A DNA stretch of 64,000 bases from Methylobacterium sp. J-068 (GTDB taxonomy: Bacteria > Pseudomonadota > Alphaproteobacteria > Rhizobiales > Beijerinckiaceae), in assembly GCF_022829445.1 (NCBI RefSeq), contig NZ_JAKSXY010000070.1:78611-142610 (forward strand). Reading direction: 5' to 3'. Of the stretch, positions 1 through 10,646 are shown piece by piece. Below the pieces are notes generated by a model. That model had not been told where the DNA came from, made no database searches, and saw nothing but the letters and a program-made list of their open reading frames with translations. Position 1 is the stretch's first letter, and every line of letters begins with the position of its first letter. Both the position numbers and the translations under genes were made by a program.

Positions 1-118
1 GGTTGCGTCCATGCGTGAGGGCGCGCGTCCGGGCTTCCGCCGACGGATGCAGCATCGCCGCCAGGAAGGCGAAACCCTCGTATTCCGAGTCGAGATTCTT
101 GGCTTCGAACACAGGCAT
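1..118 (-). CDS. Hypothetical protein, N-terminal fragment
   Basis: An ATG at 118 on the minus strand opens a frame that runs off the left edge of the window, giving 39 visible residues that begin MPVFEAKNLDSEYEG. The visible part is soluble-looking with an alanine/leucine stretch and has no signal peptide. Codon usage (GC-rich third positions) looks coding. I do not recognise the family. A perfect short hairpin lies 28 bases upstream (146-163). The assignment rests only on the open frame and its composition, so it could be wrong. Confidence 0.5.
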   Translation of the reverse strand, partial: MPVFEAKNLDSEYEGFAFLAAMLHPSAEARTRALTHGRN

Positions 119-352
119 GGCGGCCACCGGACCCAGGGTCCCGAGGGTCCCCCGATGGGGACCACAGAACCTGTCATTGGCAGATAATGGGGATATCGGC
201 AACAAGTTCCGATCGGCCGCCAATATTTACCATTAATTCATCTCTGCACCGCGTCAAAGCTTATCGCGGTGCGGCAGCGCACATGATTACAGTCTTCGTC
301 TACCCCGAAAGCGGTAGCCAGGAGAAGGGCCCGGGCGTCCGGTTCCAGAGAT

Positions 353-1252
353 TCAGGCCACGTCCTCGCGCAGGAGTTCGGTGTTGGCGGCGAAGGCCGC
401 CATGGCGCCCTCGGCAGCGGCCACGACGGCGAATTGCACGCGGCGCGAGGCATCGCCCGCCACGAACAGGCCCGGCACGTTGGTGGTCTCGTACTCGCCC
501 GTCGGAACCACGCCCTTCCGCGTCAGGTCGCAGCCGAGCTGGGTGATGAGCTCGGACGGGTCGCAGGGCATCGGCATCAGGAAGACGGCGTGGCAGGGGC
601 GTTCCGTGCCGTCCGCGAAAACGATTCGGTCTGGTTGCCGGCCGTCGCCCTCGAGCCGCCGGATCGCCGTCTCGATCACCGCGACGCCCTGACGCTCCAG
701 GCGCGCGCGGTCATGCGCCGAGAGTGTCGTCGGGTGGGCATCCGTGCACAGGGTGACGTCCCGGCTCCAGACCGTGAGTTCCAGGGCCATGCCCTTGGCC
801 GCCGCACCGTGTGCGTAGACGACGAGGGCCCGGTCCCGGTTCTCGTAGCCGTCGCAGTAGGGACAGGCATGCACCCCGTGGCCCCAATAGGTCTCGAACC
901 CATCGACCGAGGGCAGGGCCTGATGCAGGCCCGTGGCGAGGATGAGCTTGCGCGTCGTCTCGACGGTGCCATCCGCCAGGGTGACGGCGAACCCTGTGCC
1001 GTCGCGCCGCGCCTCGGTCACGGCGATCTCGCGGCGCTCCACCGTCCCGTAGCGCGCGAGATCGGCCTGCGCCCTGGCGCGCATCTCGAAGGGCGGCGTC
1101 CCGTCCCGGGTGAACACGCCCCAGGTCCGGGCCGCGACCGCGTTGCGCGGCGTACCCGCGTCGCAGAGCAGCACGTCGCGCCGGCAGCGGCCGAGGATCA
1201 GGGCCGCGTTGAGCCCCGCCGGGCCGCCGCCGACGATGATGACGTCGCGCAT
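353..1252 (-). CDS. Thioredoxin-reductase-like NAD(P)/FAD-dependent oxidoreductase
   Basis: This 299-residue flavoprotein belongs to the small pyridine-nucleotide disulfide oxidoreductase group. The FAD-binding GGGPAG motif is near residue 8, a redox-type CPYC motif is at about residues 130-133 in the position of the thioredoxin reductase active site, and the C-terminal FAD-binding GLFVAGDAS motif is near residue 265. Classical TrxB carries CATC, so this is probably a paralogue reducing another disulfide or an unknown electron acceptor, not the housekeeping TrxB. I chose the ATG at 1252 because a GGAG lies 9 bases upstream and the protein then starts right at the FAD motif. A GTG at 1282 is an alternative without a good ribosome site. 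Confidence 0.85.
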   Translation of the reverse strand: MRDVIIVGGGPAGLNAALILGRCRRDVLLCDAGTPRNAVAARTWGVFTRDGTPPFEMRARAQADLARYGTVERREIAVTEARRDGTGFAVTLADGTVETTRKLILATGLHQALPSVDGFETYWGHGVHACPYCDGYENRDRALVVYAHGAAAKGMALELTVWSRDVTLCTDAHPTTLSAHDRARLERQGVAVIETAIRRLEGDGRQPDRIVFADGTERPCHAVFLMPMPCDPSELITQLGCDLTRKGVVPTGEYETTNVPGLFVAGDASRRVQFAVVAAAEGAMAAFAANTELLREDVA

Positions 1253-1353
1253 GTGCTGTCGCTCCCGGACGGGGTCTGTCACCGGGTCAACGGTCGAGGC
1301 GGCCGCGATGTTCGTCCAGGCGGCGGTCGAATGAAAAAACGGACGCGCGCATG

Positions 1354-1375
1354 AAAAAGGGCGCTCGCGCGCCCT
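1354..1375 (-). terminator. Intrinsic terminator after grxD
   Basis: A perfect 7-bp stem (1358-1364 with 1369-1375) encloses a TCGC tetraloop and is followed on the minus strand by five T residues. It begins 27 bases past the grxD stop and reads in the same direction, so it should end the purL-bolA-grxD transcript. Confidence 0.8.
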
Positions 1376-1401
1376 CGTTCATTCGCGATGGGGGAGCCGT
1401 C

Positions 1402-1743
1402 TCAGGCGGCGGTCGGCGCCTTCACGGGGATGCCCTTCTCGGCGAGGAACTGGTGCAGTTCGCCCGACTGGAACATCTCGCGGGTGATGTCGCAGCCGCC
1501 GACGAACTCGCCCTTCACGTAGATCTGCGGAATGGTCGGCCAGTTCGAGAAGGCCTTGATGCCGTCGCGGATCGCCATGTCGTCGAGGACGTTCACGCCC
1601 TTGAACGGCACCTCGAGGTAGTTGAGGATCTGCACGACCTGGCCCGAGAAGCCGCACATCGGAAATTGCGGCGTGCCCTTCATGAACACGACCACGTCCT
1701 GGGACTCGATCTCGGCCTTGATGGCGGTGTTGGCGTCGGTCAT
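1402..1743 (-). CDS. grxD: Monothiol glutaredoxin, Grx4 family
   Basis: This 113-residue CGFS-type glutaredoxin has its active-site CGFS at residues 30-33, followed by the TIPQIYV segment with the cis-proline and the GGCD loop that binds glutathione. Family members hold a glutathione-ligated [2Fe-2S] cluster with a BolA partner and act in iron-sulfur trafficking and iron sensing. The bolA gene lies two genes upstream on the same strand, which supports that role. Full length for the family. A GAGG lies 9 bases before the ATG. A clear intrinsic terminator follows. Confidence 0.97.
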   Translation of the reverse strand: MTDANTAIKAEIESQDVVVFMKGTPQFPMCGFSGQVVQILNYLEVPFKGVNVLDDMAIRDGIKAFSNWPTIPQIYVKGEFVGGCDITREMFQSGELHQFLAEKGIPVKAPTAA

Positions 1744-1773
1744 GGTGTCGATCCTCTTAGGTGTCGCAGTGAT

Positions 1774-2280
1774 CTAGTGATGGTCGGCCGGCCTGTTCAA
1801 GGCCGAGGCGAGGCGCTCCAGGGCCCAATCCATGGTGAAGGTCTCGGAAACGAGTTCTTCGGGTGTGAACGGCATCGCATCGGGCAGGCCGACGACGAGA
1901 CGATCGTCGAACATCCGGAGGGAGACCTCCGCCTGGAGCCGTGCCGTCTTCCACAGCCATGACCAGTCGATCCGCTGCCGCATGCCGGGCGCGTAGGCCC
2001 GGCAGGCCGCCGCATGGAAAGCGATCACCTCGGATCGCCAGGATCGGGTCGACTGGGCGCTTGGCGCAGACATGTACTTCAGCACGTGAATGAGCATCTG
2101 CAGGAGCTTCTGCTCGACCGCGCTGATCTGGGACCGCCCCACGCTCTCGATCTCCTCGGCGACGTTCTCCCAGTCGAGGGCGTTCGACAGATCGGGCCGT
2201 AACGCGAGGGCCCGCACGGCAGCGGCCTGCTGCTCGGCCCAGGTCACGATGTCGTCGTCGTAGAGGCTCGGCTGATCCAT
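1774..2280 (-). CDS. DUF29 domain protein
   Basis: A 168-residue soluble protein with the DUF29 signature: an N-terminal LYDDDIVTWAEQQAAAVRA segment, then LDWENVAEEIESVGRSQ, and a central helical region. The family is common in cyanobacteria and Methylobacterium, often in many copies, and has no established function. The gene sits between bolA and grxD, which are usually adjacent in related bacteria, so it looks like a later insertion. The ATG at 2280 is preferred because a longer in-frame extension would run into bolA and lacks family similarity. Confidence 0.85.
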   Translation of the reverse strand: MDQPSLYDDDIVTWAEQQAAAVRALALRPDLSNALDWENVAEEIESVGRSQISAVEQKLLQMLIHVLKYMSAPSAQSTRSWRSEVIAFHAAACRAYAPGMRQRIDWSWLWKTARLQAEVSLRMFDDRLVVGLPDAMPFTPEELVSETFTMDWALERLASALNRPADHH

Positions 2281-2314
2281 CGTTCCGCCTCCGGAAGGTC
2301 GCCGGGGAGAGGCG

Positions 2315-2551
2315 TCAATCCTGGGGGACGCCCGTGGTGAGCGCAAGGGCGTGCAGCACGCCCCCCATGCGCCCCTGGAGCGCGCCGTAGACCATCTGGT
2401 GCTGGGCCACCCGGGTCTTGCCCTTGAAGGCGGCGGACAGGACGGTGGCGGCATAATGGTCGCCGTCCCCGGCCAGATCCTTGATCTCGATCCGGGCGTC
2501 GGGCAGCGCTTCCCGGATCATCGCCTCGATCTCGCGGGCATCCATGGGCAT
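2315..2551 (-). CDS. bolA: BolA family protein
   Basis: This 78-residue BolA/IbaG-type protein contains the conserved DGDHYAATVLSAAFKGK segment and the VAQHQMVYGAL helix, whose histidine helps bind the shared Fe-S cluster with monothiol glutaredoxins. It likely acts with the GrxD encoded downstream. The ATG at 2551 is preferred over a GTG at 2560 because GAGGAG lies 8 bases before it; the GTG would overlap that ribosome site. The gene follows purL by about 30 bases and is probably co-transcribed. Confidence 0.93.
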   Translation of the reverse strand: MPMDAREIEAMIREALPDARIEIKDLAGDGDHYAATVLSAAFKGKTRVAQHQMVYGALQGRMGGVLHALALTTGVPQD

Positions 2552-2581
2552 CGGGTTCACTCCTCGGATCGAAACGGGTTC

Positions 2582-4807
<2,226 letters not shown>

Positions 4808-4915
4808 GCGACCCCTCTCGGGCCGGGCCCGCGTCGGGGTCCGGCCGTGACGGCTCTAGAGCGGAACGGCGCGCCCTGGCAACCGGCGATCGCGGATCGG
4901 GCCGGGCGCGATACC

Positions 4916-6079
4916 CTAATCCTCGGCGGATTCCGACGTGACGCGGCCCTTCGGCTGCTCCCCCACGTCGCGCCAGCGCCGGATCAGCGCGTGGACCGGC
5001 TCGGGGCCGGCCACAAAGGCGATGTAGTCGAACGCCTCCGGGTCCCGGCTCGACATCAGGAGCTGGAAGTGCATCCGGAACAGGTTCCACTTGCGTCGGG
5101 CGATGATGCGCTTCTCGATCAGGTCGTCGATCCGCACGTGGATCTCGACCGGGCGGTGCGCCATCGGCGCCGGAAGCTTCGAGGCGCTCAAGGGGTTGCG
5201 CTGATGCACCGAGAGCCAGTCCCACTTCGCCCGGACGTCGAGCCAGAGAATCGCGTCGCAGGCCGCGACCCGGGCGAGCGCCGCGCGGGCCTCGGCGGCG
5301 CGGGGATCGAGGGTGATCCACGGAATCACGCTGCCGATGCTGACGAACGAGACCGGCGTGCCGCGCCGCCCGAACTCGGGGTCGCGGTTCAGGATCCGGT
5401 CGAGCGCTTCCAGGCCGAGGAAGCTCGACGAGGAATGGCCGATCACCACGATCTCGGACGTATGGCCCTCGGCTCGCCGGATGATGTCCGCGAAGGCGTC
5501 GAGGCGGTCGCGCATCCGGGTCTCGGCGCCGCCGGCATGGTCGTGCGTGAAGGCCGTGTCGTCCACGAGATGGGCCACGTAGAACGGCTTGCCGCGCGTC
5601 ACCCGCATCAGCCCGGCCAGGATCGCGTAGGCGAGGGGCGGAACCGCGAGATACGCCCAGGGCGTCGCGAGATCGGCCGCGAGCGCGACGAGGCCCGTCG
5701 CGGCGGCGAGGCTCGAGACCACGAGAAACAGGTAGATGAGGTGGACGCCGATGATCACGCGGGCGAAGCGCCGGGCCTCGCGCCGGAACGGACGCAGGTA
5801 GCCGGAGCGCAGCAGGCGCCACCACAAGGCCGGCACCGCGACGAGCCGTCGCCCGTTGGAGCGCGGGAAACGGGCGCGGACGATGTCGTCCCAGCGCAGC
5901 AGGGTGTAGCGCGTGGCCTGCCCGTCGAGGCTCACGTCCCAGTCGAGGGCGAGACCGTCCGGCGTCCGCTCGGGATCGCCCACGGTCACGGTCAGGCCGC
6001 GCCGCACGGCGGCCAGCCGGCTCTCACGCCGGAACAGGCCCCAATAGGTCTCCGGCTCGCGCGGATCGAAGCCCGGCAT
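4916..6079 (-). CDS. Membrane protein with alpha/beta-hydrolase-like domain
   Basis: A 387-residue protein with two adjacent hydrophobic segments (about residues 107-135 and 140-160) followed by a soluble domain containing GHSSSS, a plausible nucleophile elbow, near residue 215. The N-terminal part is basic and probably cytoplasmic. The catalytic acid and histidine cannot be placed confidently. The gene lies 108 bases upstream of purL in the same direction. Substrate and pathway are unknown; a lipase/esterase-like role is only inferred from the elbow motif. Confidence 0.75.
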   Translation of the reverse strand: MPGFDPREPETYWGLFRRESRLAAVRRGLTVTVGDPERTPDGLALDWDVSLDGQATRYTLLRWDDIVRARFPRSNGRRLVAVPALWWRLLRSGYLRPFRREARRFARVIIGVHLIYLFLVVSSLAAATGLVALAADLATPWAYLAVPPLAYAILAGLMRVTRGKPFYVAHLVDDTAFTHDHAGGAETRMRDRLDAFADIIRRAEGHTSEIVVIGHSSSSFLGLEALDRILNRDPEFGRRGTPVSFVSIGSVIPWITLDPRAAEARAALARVAACDAILWLDVRAKWDWLSVHQRNPLSASKLPAPMAHRPVEIHVRIDDLIEKRIIARRKWNLFRMHFQLLMSSRDPEAFDYIAFVAGPEPVHALIRRWRDVGEQPKGRVTSESAED

Positions 6080-6220
6080 GTAGAAGACCTGACGCCTCGA
6101 CGCGGCGGTCGGCTCTGAAGACTGGTCGATGAGAGGTCCGTCCGATTCCGAGGATGTGCTGCGCTACTCCGCGCCCGTCCCTACACGATGCGCATCGCGC
6201 GGCACGAGTGCGAAAGCGCA

Positions 6221-8074
6221 TCAGGCACGCGCGGTCGGCGCGTGCGCGAGGAATTCGGCGATCGCACCGACGAAACGCTCGCCGTAGGCCTCGCGCTTGC
6301 GCTCGCCGACCCCGTGCACGGTGCGCAGCGCGTAGAGGTCGACGGGCTTGGTGCGGGCCATCTCGATCAGGGTGCGGTCGGGGAAGACCATGAAGGCGGC
6401 GATGCCCTCGGCCCGGGCGATGGTGGCGCGCAGGCCTCGCAGGTGCTGGAATAGGGCTTCGGTCGCCGGGTCGAGGTCGAGGCTCGCATCCTCGCGGGCG
6501 GCCCCCCGCTTGCGATCACGGGGCTCGGCCGCCTTGGGCTCGGGATCGGGCCGCATCTGGATGGCCTCGCGGCCGAACAGGATCGCCTCGCCCTTGTCGG
6601 TGAGGGAGAGCCCGCCGAAGCCGTCGCCGTTCTCGGAGACGGCGCCGGCCGCGAAGAGCTGGCGCAGCATCGCGCGCCAGGCCGCGATCGGCTTGTCGGC
6701 GCCGACCCCGAAGGTCTTCAGGGCCGTGTGACCGTTGCGCCGGATGGTATCCGATTCCTTGCCGTGGACCACGTCGCAGACATAGGCCGCGCCGAAGCGT
6801 TGGCCGGTGCGCACGATGGCCGAGAGCAGCTTCTGCGCCGGCACGGTGGCGTCGACGAGCGAGACGCCGCCGCGGCAGAGGTCGCAGCGCCCGCAGGGCT
6901 CGCTCGCCTCGCCGAAATAACCGAGCAGGGATTGCCGCCGGCAGGTGGCGCCCTCGCAGAGCGCGATCATCGCCTCCAGCTTGCGCCGCTCGACCCGGCG
7001 GCGCTCGTCGGGCACCTCCTTCTCGTCGATCTGGCGCCGGCGCAGGGCCATGTCGTCGAGGCCGTAGATGGTGAGCGTGTCGGCGGGCAGGCCGTCGCGG
7101 CCGGCGCGGCCGATCTCCTGGTAGTAGCCCTCGACGTTCGAGGGCATGTCGGCGTGGCAGACGAAGCGCACGTCGGGCTTGTTGATGCCCATGCCGAAGG
7201 CCACCGTGGCGGTCATCACCACGCCGTCCTCCTGCAGGAAGGTGTCCTGATTCTTCATGCGCGTGCCCTGGTCGAGGCCGGCATGGTAGGGCAGGGCGCG
7301 GAATCCGTCCTTCGACAGGATCTCGGCGAGCTGCTCCGTGCGCTTGCGCGACGAGCAGTAGATGATCCCGCTCTCCGAGCGGCGCGGGCGCAGGAAGCGC
7401 TCGATCTGGCGGGTCGGGTTGTCCTTCGGCGCGAAGGTCAGGCGGATGTTCGGCCGGTCGAAGGAATGGACGAAGGCCTTGAGTTCGCGTCCCGCCGGGA
7501 ACAGCCGCTCGGTGATGTCGGCTCGGGTCGCCTTGTCGGCGGTGGCGGTGAGCGCCAGGGTCTGGACGTTGCCGAGCGCCTCGCGGGCGCGGGCGAGATC
7601 GCGGTACTCGGGCCGGAAATCGTGGCCCCATTGCGAGACGCAGTGGGCCTCGTCCACGGCGAGGCGCCGGACGCCGGCACCCCGCAGGGCGTCCATCAGC
7701 CCCTCCATCATCAGCCGCTCGGGCGAGACGAAGAGGAGCCGGAGGTCGCCGGAGCGGATCTGGCGCCAGGTCTCGCGGGAGGTCGCTTCGGCCACGGAGG
7801 AGTTCAGGGTCGCGGCCGCGACGCCGAAGCCGAGCATCTGCTGCACCTGGTCGTGCATCAGCGCGATCAGGGGCGAGACCACCACGGTCAGCGAGTGCTC
7901 CACCAGGGCGGGCAGCTGATAGGTCATCGACTTGCCCGAGCCCGTGGGCATGACCGCGAACACGTCGGTGCCGTCGAGCACGGCGCCGATCACCTCGTCC
8001 TGGCCGGGGCGGAAATCGTCGTAGCCGAAGGTCTTCTTCAACGCGGCGCGGGCCTCGTCGAGACGGCTTGTCAT
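6221..8074 (-). CDS. recQ: ATP-dependent DNA helicase RecQ
   Basis: A 617-residue 3'-5' DNA helicase. Visible parts are the Walker [12 protein letters not shown] near residue 46, the [14 protein letters not shown] box, RecA-like domain 2 with IGRAGRDG, the zinc-binding region (CRRQSLL then CGRCDLC), a winged-helix segment and a C-terminal HRDC domain. RecQ acts in recombinational repair with RecF-pathway proteins; recF is about 1.4 kb upstream. The ATG at 8074 has AAGG 6 bases before it. A longer frame reaching 8134 would intrude on the vapBC promoter and is not preferred. Confidence 0.96.
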   Translation of the reverse strand: MTSRLDEARAALKKTFGYDDFRPGQDEVIGAVLDGTDVFAVMPTGSGKSMTYQLPALVEHSLTVVVSPLIALMHDQVQQMLGFGVAAATLNSSVAEATSRETWRQIRSGDLRLLFVSPERLMMEGLMDALRGAGVRRLAVDEAHCVSQWGHDFRPEYRDLARAREALGNVQTLALTATADKATRADITERLFPAGRELKAFVHSFDRPNIRLTFAPKDNPTRQIERFLRPRRSESGIIYCSSRKRTEQLAEILSKDGFRALPYHAGLDQGTRMKNQDTFLQEDGVVMTATVAFGMGINKPDVRFVCHADMPSNVEGYYQEIGRAGRDGLPADTLTIYGLDDMALRRRQIDEKEVPDERRRVERRKLEAMIALCEGATCRRQSLLGYFGEASEPCGRCDLCRGGVSLVDATVPAQKLLSAIVRTGQRFGAAYVCDVVHGKESDTIRRNGHTALKTFGVGADKPIAAWRAMLRQLFAAGAVSENGDGFGGLSLTDKGEAILFGREAIQMRPDPEPKAAEPRDRKRGAAREDASLDLDPATEALFQHLRGLRATIARAEGIAAFMVFPDRTLIEMARTKPVDLYALRTVHGVGERKREAYGERFVGAIAEFLAHAPTARA

Positions 8075-8122
8075 CGCGAACCTTGGGTGGGAATTCCGGG
8101 GGCGGCCTGATGGGCCGAGGTC

Positions 8123-8165
8123 TTGATCAGGCATTGTGTAGACACTAGCATCGTCCCGTCTACAC
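8123..8165 (+). promoter_or_regulatory. vapBC promoter and probable VapBC operator
   Basis: A sigma70-like promoter, TTGATC (8123-8128), 17-bp spacer, TAGCAT (8146-8151), precedes vapB. A perfect 8-bp inverted repeat, GTGTAGAC (8136-8143) and GTCTACAC (8158-8165), with a 14-bp spacer, overlaps the promoter spacer and the predicted start. The half-site centres are 22 bp apart, about two helical turns. This is the expected geometry for a VapBC complex repressing its own operon; the regulatory role is inferred. Confidence 0.7.
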
Positions 8166-8178
8166 GGGAGCGATCCTA

Positions 8179-8418
8179 ATGCCTCTCAACATCCGAAGCG
8201 AGGAGGTGAATCGCCTCGCGGAGAAAGTGGCGGCCCTGGCCCGCGTCAGCAAGACCGAGGCGGTGCGGATCGCCCTGGTGCGGGAAGTGGAGCGGTTGGA
8301 GGGGCAGCCGTCGCTGCTGGAGCGGATGCGGCCGGCGCGCGCCCGGATCGCCCAGCATCCGGATACGGGGCTGGAGGCGGACAAGGCCTTCTTCGACGAT
8401 CTCAACGGGGAGCCGTGA
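8179..8418 (+). CDS. vapB: VapB-type antitoxin
   Basis: A 79-residue type II antitoxin. The N-terminal half ([20 protein letters not shown], then [18 protein letters not shown]) has the ribbon-helix-helix pattern of the Rv0623/PSK family used for DNA binding. The acidic C-terminus ([11 protein letters not shown]) would wrap the toxin. GGGAG lies 8 bases before the ATG. The stop overlaps the vapC start by one base (TGATG), so the two are translationally coupled. Autoregulation is likely through the inverted repeat just upstream. Confidence 0.9.
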   Translation: MPLNIRSEEVNRLAEKVAALARVSKTEAVRIALVREVERLEGQPSLLERMRPARARIAQHPDTGLEADKAFFDDLNGEP

Positions 8419-8822
8419 TGTTCGTCGATGCGTCCGCCATGGTCGCAATCCTGACCGGAGAAGAGGAAGACATCGCTCTGTTTCACTGCCTCGAGGGGGC
8501 CAATCATCCGATCACGTCGGCCCTCGCCATCTTCGAGACGGCGAGCGCCGTTTGCCGCAAGAAGGGGCTGTCGGTGGAAGCGGCCGAGAGGGAGGTTCGC
8601 GGGTTGCTGGAGCAGGCGCAGATCCGGGTGGTGCCCATGACCGACGCGGAGGCGCACGGCGCGCTCGCGGCTTACGCGCGCTACGGCAAGGGACGGGGAC
8701 ACCCGGCCAAGCTCAACATGGGCGACTGCTTCGCCTATGCCTGCGCACGCACCCACGACGTCCCGCTGCTGTTCGTCGGCAACGACTTTTCCCGAACCGA
8801 CATTCCGTCCGCCCTCGCCTGA
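8418..8822 (+). CDS. vapC: VapC-type PIN-domain ribonuclease toxin
   Basis: A 134-residue PIN-domain toxin. The metal-binding acidic residues are all visible: the Asp in MFVDAS, the Glu in AIFETASAV, the Asp in NMGDCFAYA and the Asp in FVGNDFSRTD, so it should be catalytically active. VapC toxins cleave tRNA or rRNA; the target here is unknown. The ATG at 8418 is preferred over a GTG at 8415 because GGGGAG sits 5 bases upstream. It overlaps vapB by one base. Confidence 0.92.
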   Translation: MFVDASAMVAILTGEEEDIALFHCLEGANHPITSALAIFETASAVCRKKGLSVEAAEREVRGLLEQAQIRVVPMTDAEAHGALAAYARYGKGRGHPAKLNMGDCFAYACARTHDVPLLFVGNDFSRTDIPSALA

Positions 8823-8825
8823 GCA

Positions 8826-9437
8826 TCACCGCGTCGCGACGGCGACCGCCGCGCCCGCCATCACGGTCCCGGCGCCGCGATTGATCGCCCGCCGCGCACG
8901 CTGCGAGGTGAACACCCGCCGGGCCCGCGCCGCAGCCCCGGCATAGGCGGAGAGGACGCCGCTCAGGACGACGACGATGGTCGCGCCCATCGCGGCGAAG
9001 CCGGACGCGTTGAGGCGATCGAGATCGATCACCCCCGGCAGCAGGGCGAGGAAGAACAGGATCACCTTCGGGTTGCAGAGGGTGAGGACGAGGCCGCCAA
9101 CGAACAGGCGTATCCGGCCGTCTTCGTCCACGGGCGTGGCCTCGATGGGCGCCACGGGCGCGGTCCAGGCTTTCCAGGCGAGAACCGCGAGATATGTGGC
9201 CCCCGCGTATTTCAGGACCACGAACGCGACGGCCATGGACTGGGCGAGGAAGGCCATGCCGGCCGCCGCCACGCCGAACCAGACGAGGTCGCCCACGACG
9301 AAACCGGCGATGAAGGCCGCGATGCCGCCCGCCCCGCGCGCCAGCACCCGCGCCACGAGGGCGGCGATGCCGGGACCGGGCGAGGCCACCGCCACGGCGT
9401 AGATGCCGGCAAACAGGAGGAGATTCGCGATCGACAA
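8826..9437 (-). CDS. LysE/RhtB family amino-acid exporter
   Basis: A 203-residue inner-membrane protein with about six hydrophobic segments and the family signature ASPGPG near residue 19, plus the later LCNPKVILFFLALLPG segment. The family exports amino acids such as lysine, threonine or homoserine; the substrate cannot be told from sequence. The best start appears to be a TTG at 9437, 15 bases after the recF stop, so it may be co-transcribed with dnaN-recF. Its 3' end lies 3 bases from the convergent vapC stop. Confidence 0.88.
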   Translation of the reverse strand: MSIANLLLFAGIYAVAVASPGPGIAALVARVLARGAGGIAAFIAGFVVGDLVWFGVAAAGMAFLAQSMAVAFVVLKYAGATYLAVLAWKAWTAPVAPIEATPVDEDGRIRLFVGGLVLTLCNPKVILFFLALLPGVIDLDRLNASGFAAMGATIVVVLSGVLSAYAGAAARARRVFTSQRARRAINRGAGTVMAGAAVAVATR

Positions 9438-9452
9438 GGCTTGTCCCGGCGG

Positions 9453-10646
9453 TCAGGGGGCGGCGACGCGCCCATCGACGATCCTGACCATGTCGGCGCG
9501 TGCCTCGAGTTCCGCGAAGAGCGCCGGATCGGCCCCCGTCATCCAGACCTGACCCGAGAGGGCCTCGAGGGCGTCGAACAGACCGGCCCGGCGGCGCGGA
9601 TCGAGATGGGCGGCGACCTCGTCGAGGAGGACGAGGGGCGCAATCCCGCACATCGCCTGGACGAGGCGGGCATGGGCCAGCACGAGGCCGATGAGGAGCG
9701 CCTTCTGCTCGCCGGTGGAGGCGGTGGCGGCGGGCACATCCTTGGGGCCGTGGCGCACCACGAGGTCGCTGGTCTGGGGGCCGCTCAAGGTGCGCCCCGC
9801 CGCGCGGTCGCGGGCGCGGCCCTGGCGCAGAGCCATGCGGAAACGGTCCTCCGCCTCCAGCGCCGGCCAGACCGCGACGAGGTCGTCGAGATCGCCTTCG
9901 AGACGCAGGGCCGCCCAGGGGAAGGGCTGGGCGTCGTCGCGCCCCTCGGCGATCAGGCGGTCGAGGCGCTCCGTGGTCTCGCGGCGCGCCAGCGCCACCG
10001 AGACGCCGAGTTCCGCAACCTCGCGCTCGACCGCGTCGAGCCATTGCCCGTCGTTCGGGCGCTCCTCCAGCAGACGGTTGCGCGAGCGTAAGGCCCGTTC
10101 GAGGGCGTTGACGCGCGCCCCGTGGCTCGCATCCACCGCCAGCACCAGCCGGTCGAGGAAGCGGCGGCGGTCGCCGGCCGGCCCCCGGAACAGGCCGTCG
10201 AGGTCCGGCGTCAGCCAGACCACGCGGAGGAATTCCGAGAAGGCGACGGGCGAGGGCGCCGTCGCCCCGTCGATCCGGCACAGGCGCGCGGCCTTGCCGT
10301 CGTAGCCCGGTGGCTCGTAGCCGGTGCCGATCCGGTGCTCGTCCTCCCCGCGCGCCAGCGCCATCGAGACCGCGAACCCGCCGGGACCGCCGGTGCGCGC
10401 CATGCCCGCGAGATCCGCCCGGCGCAGGCCGCGCCCCGGCGAGAACAGCGAGATCGCCTCCAGGAGGTTGGTCTTGCCGGCCCCGTTCTCGCCCACGAGG
10501 GCGACGAAGCGGCGCCCCACGCCGAGATCGAGATCGGCGTGGTTGCGAAAGTCGCGGCAGACCAGGCGGGTGAGGCGAAGGCCTCCGCTGGTGGAAATGG
10601 TCGGGTCCGTCGTCGGGGCGGGGATCGGGCTCGGGCCTTCGATCAC
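9453..10646 (-). CDS. recF: DNA replication and repair protein RecF
   Basis: A 397-residue SMC-like ATPase. Visible motifs are the Walker A GENGAGKTNLLEAI near residue 45, the ABC signature region STGEQKALLIGL, and Walker B PLVLLDEVAAHLD. RecF loads RecA at gaps together with RecO and RecR. The GTG start at 10646 overlaps the dnaN stop by four bases (GTGA), a usual translational coupling. The frame stays open far upstream across dnaN, but those residues are shadow. The order dnaA-dnaN-recF is the ancestral replication block. Confidence 0.95.
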   Translation of the reverse strand: MIEGPSPIPAPTTDPTISTSGGLRLTRLVCRDFRNHADLDLGVGRRFVALVGENGAGKTNLLEAISLFSPGRGLRRADLAGMARTGGPGGFAVSMALARGEDEHRIGTGYEPPGYDGKAARLCRIDGATAPSPVAFSEFLRVVWLTPDLDGLFRGPAGDRRRFLDRLVLAVDASHGARVNALERALRSRNRLLEERPNDGQWLDAVEREVAELGVSVALARRETTERLDRLIAEGRDDAQPFPWAALRLEGDLDDLVAVWPALEAEDRFRMALRQGRARDRAAGRTLSGPQTSDLVVRHGPKDVPAATASTGEQKALLIGLVLAHARLVQAMCGIAPLVLLDEVAAHLDPRRRAGLFDALEALSGQVWMTGADPALFAELEARADMVRIVDGRVAAP

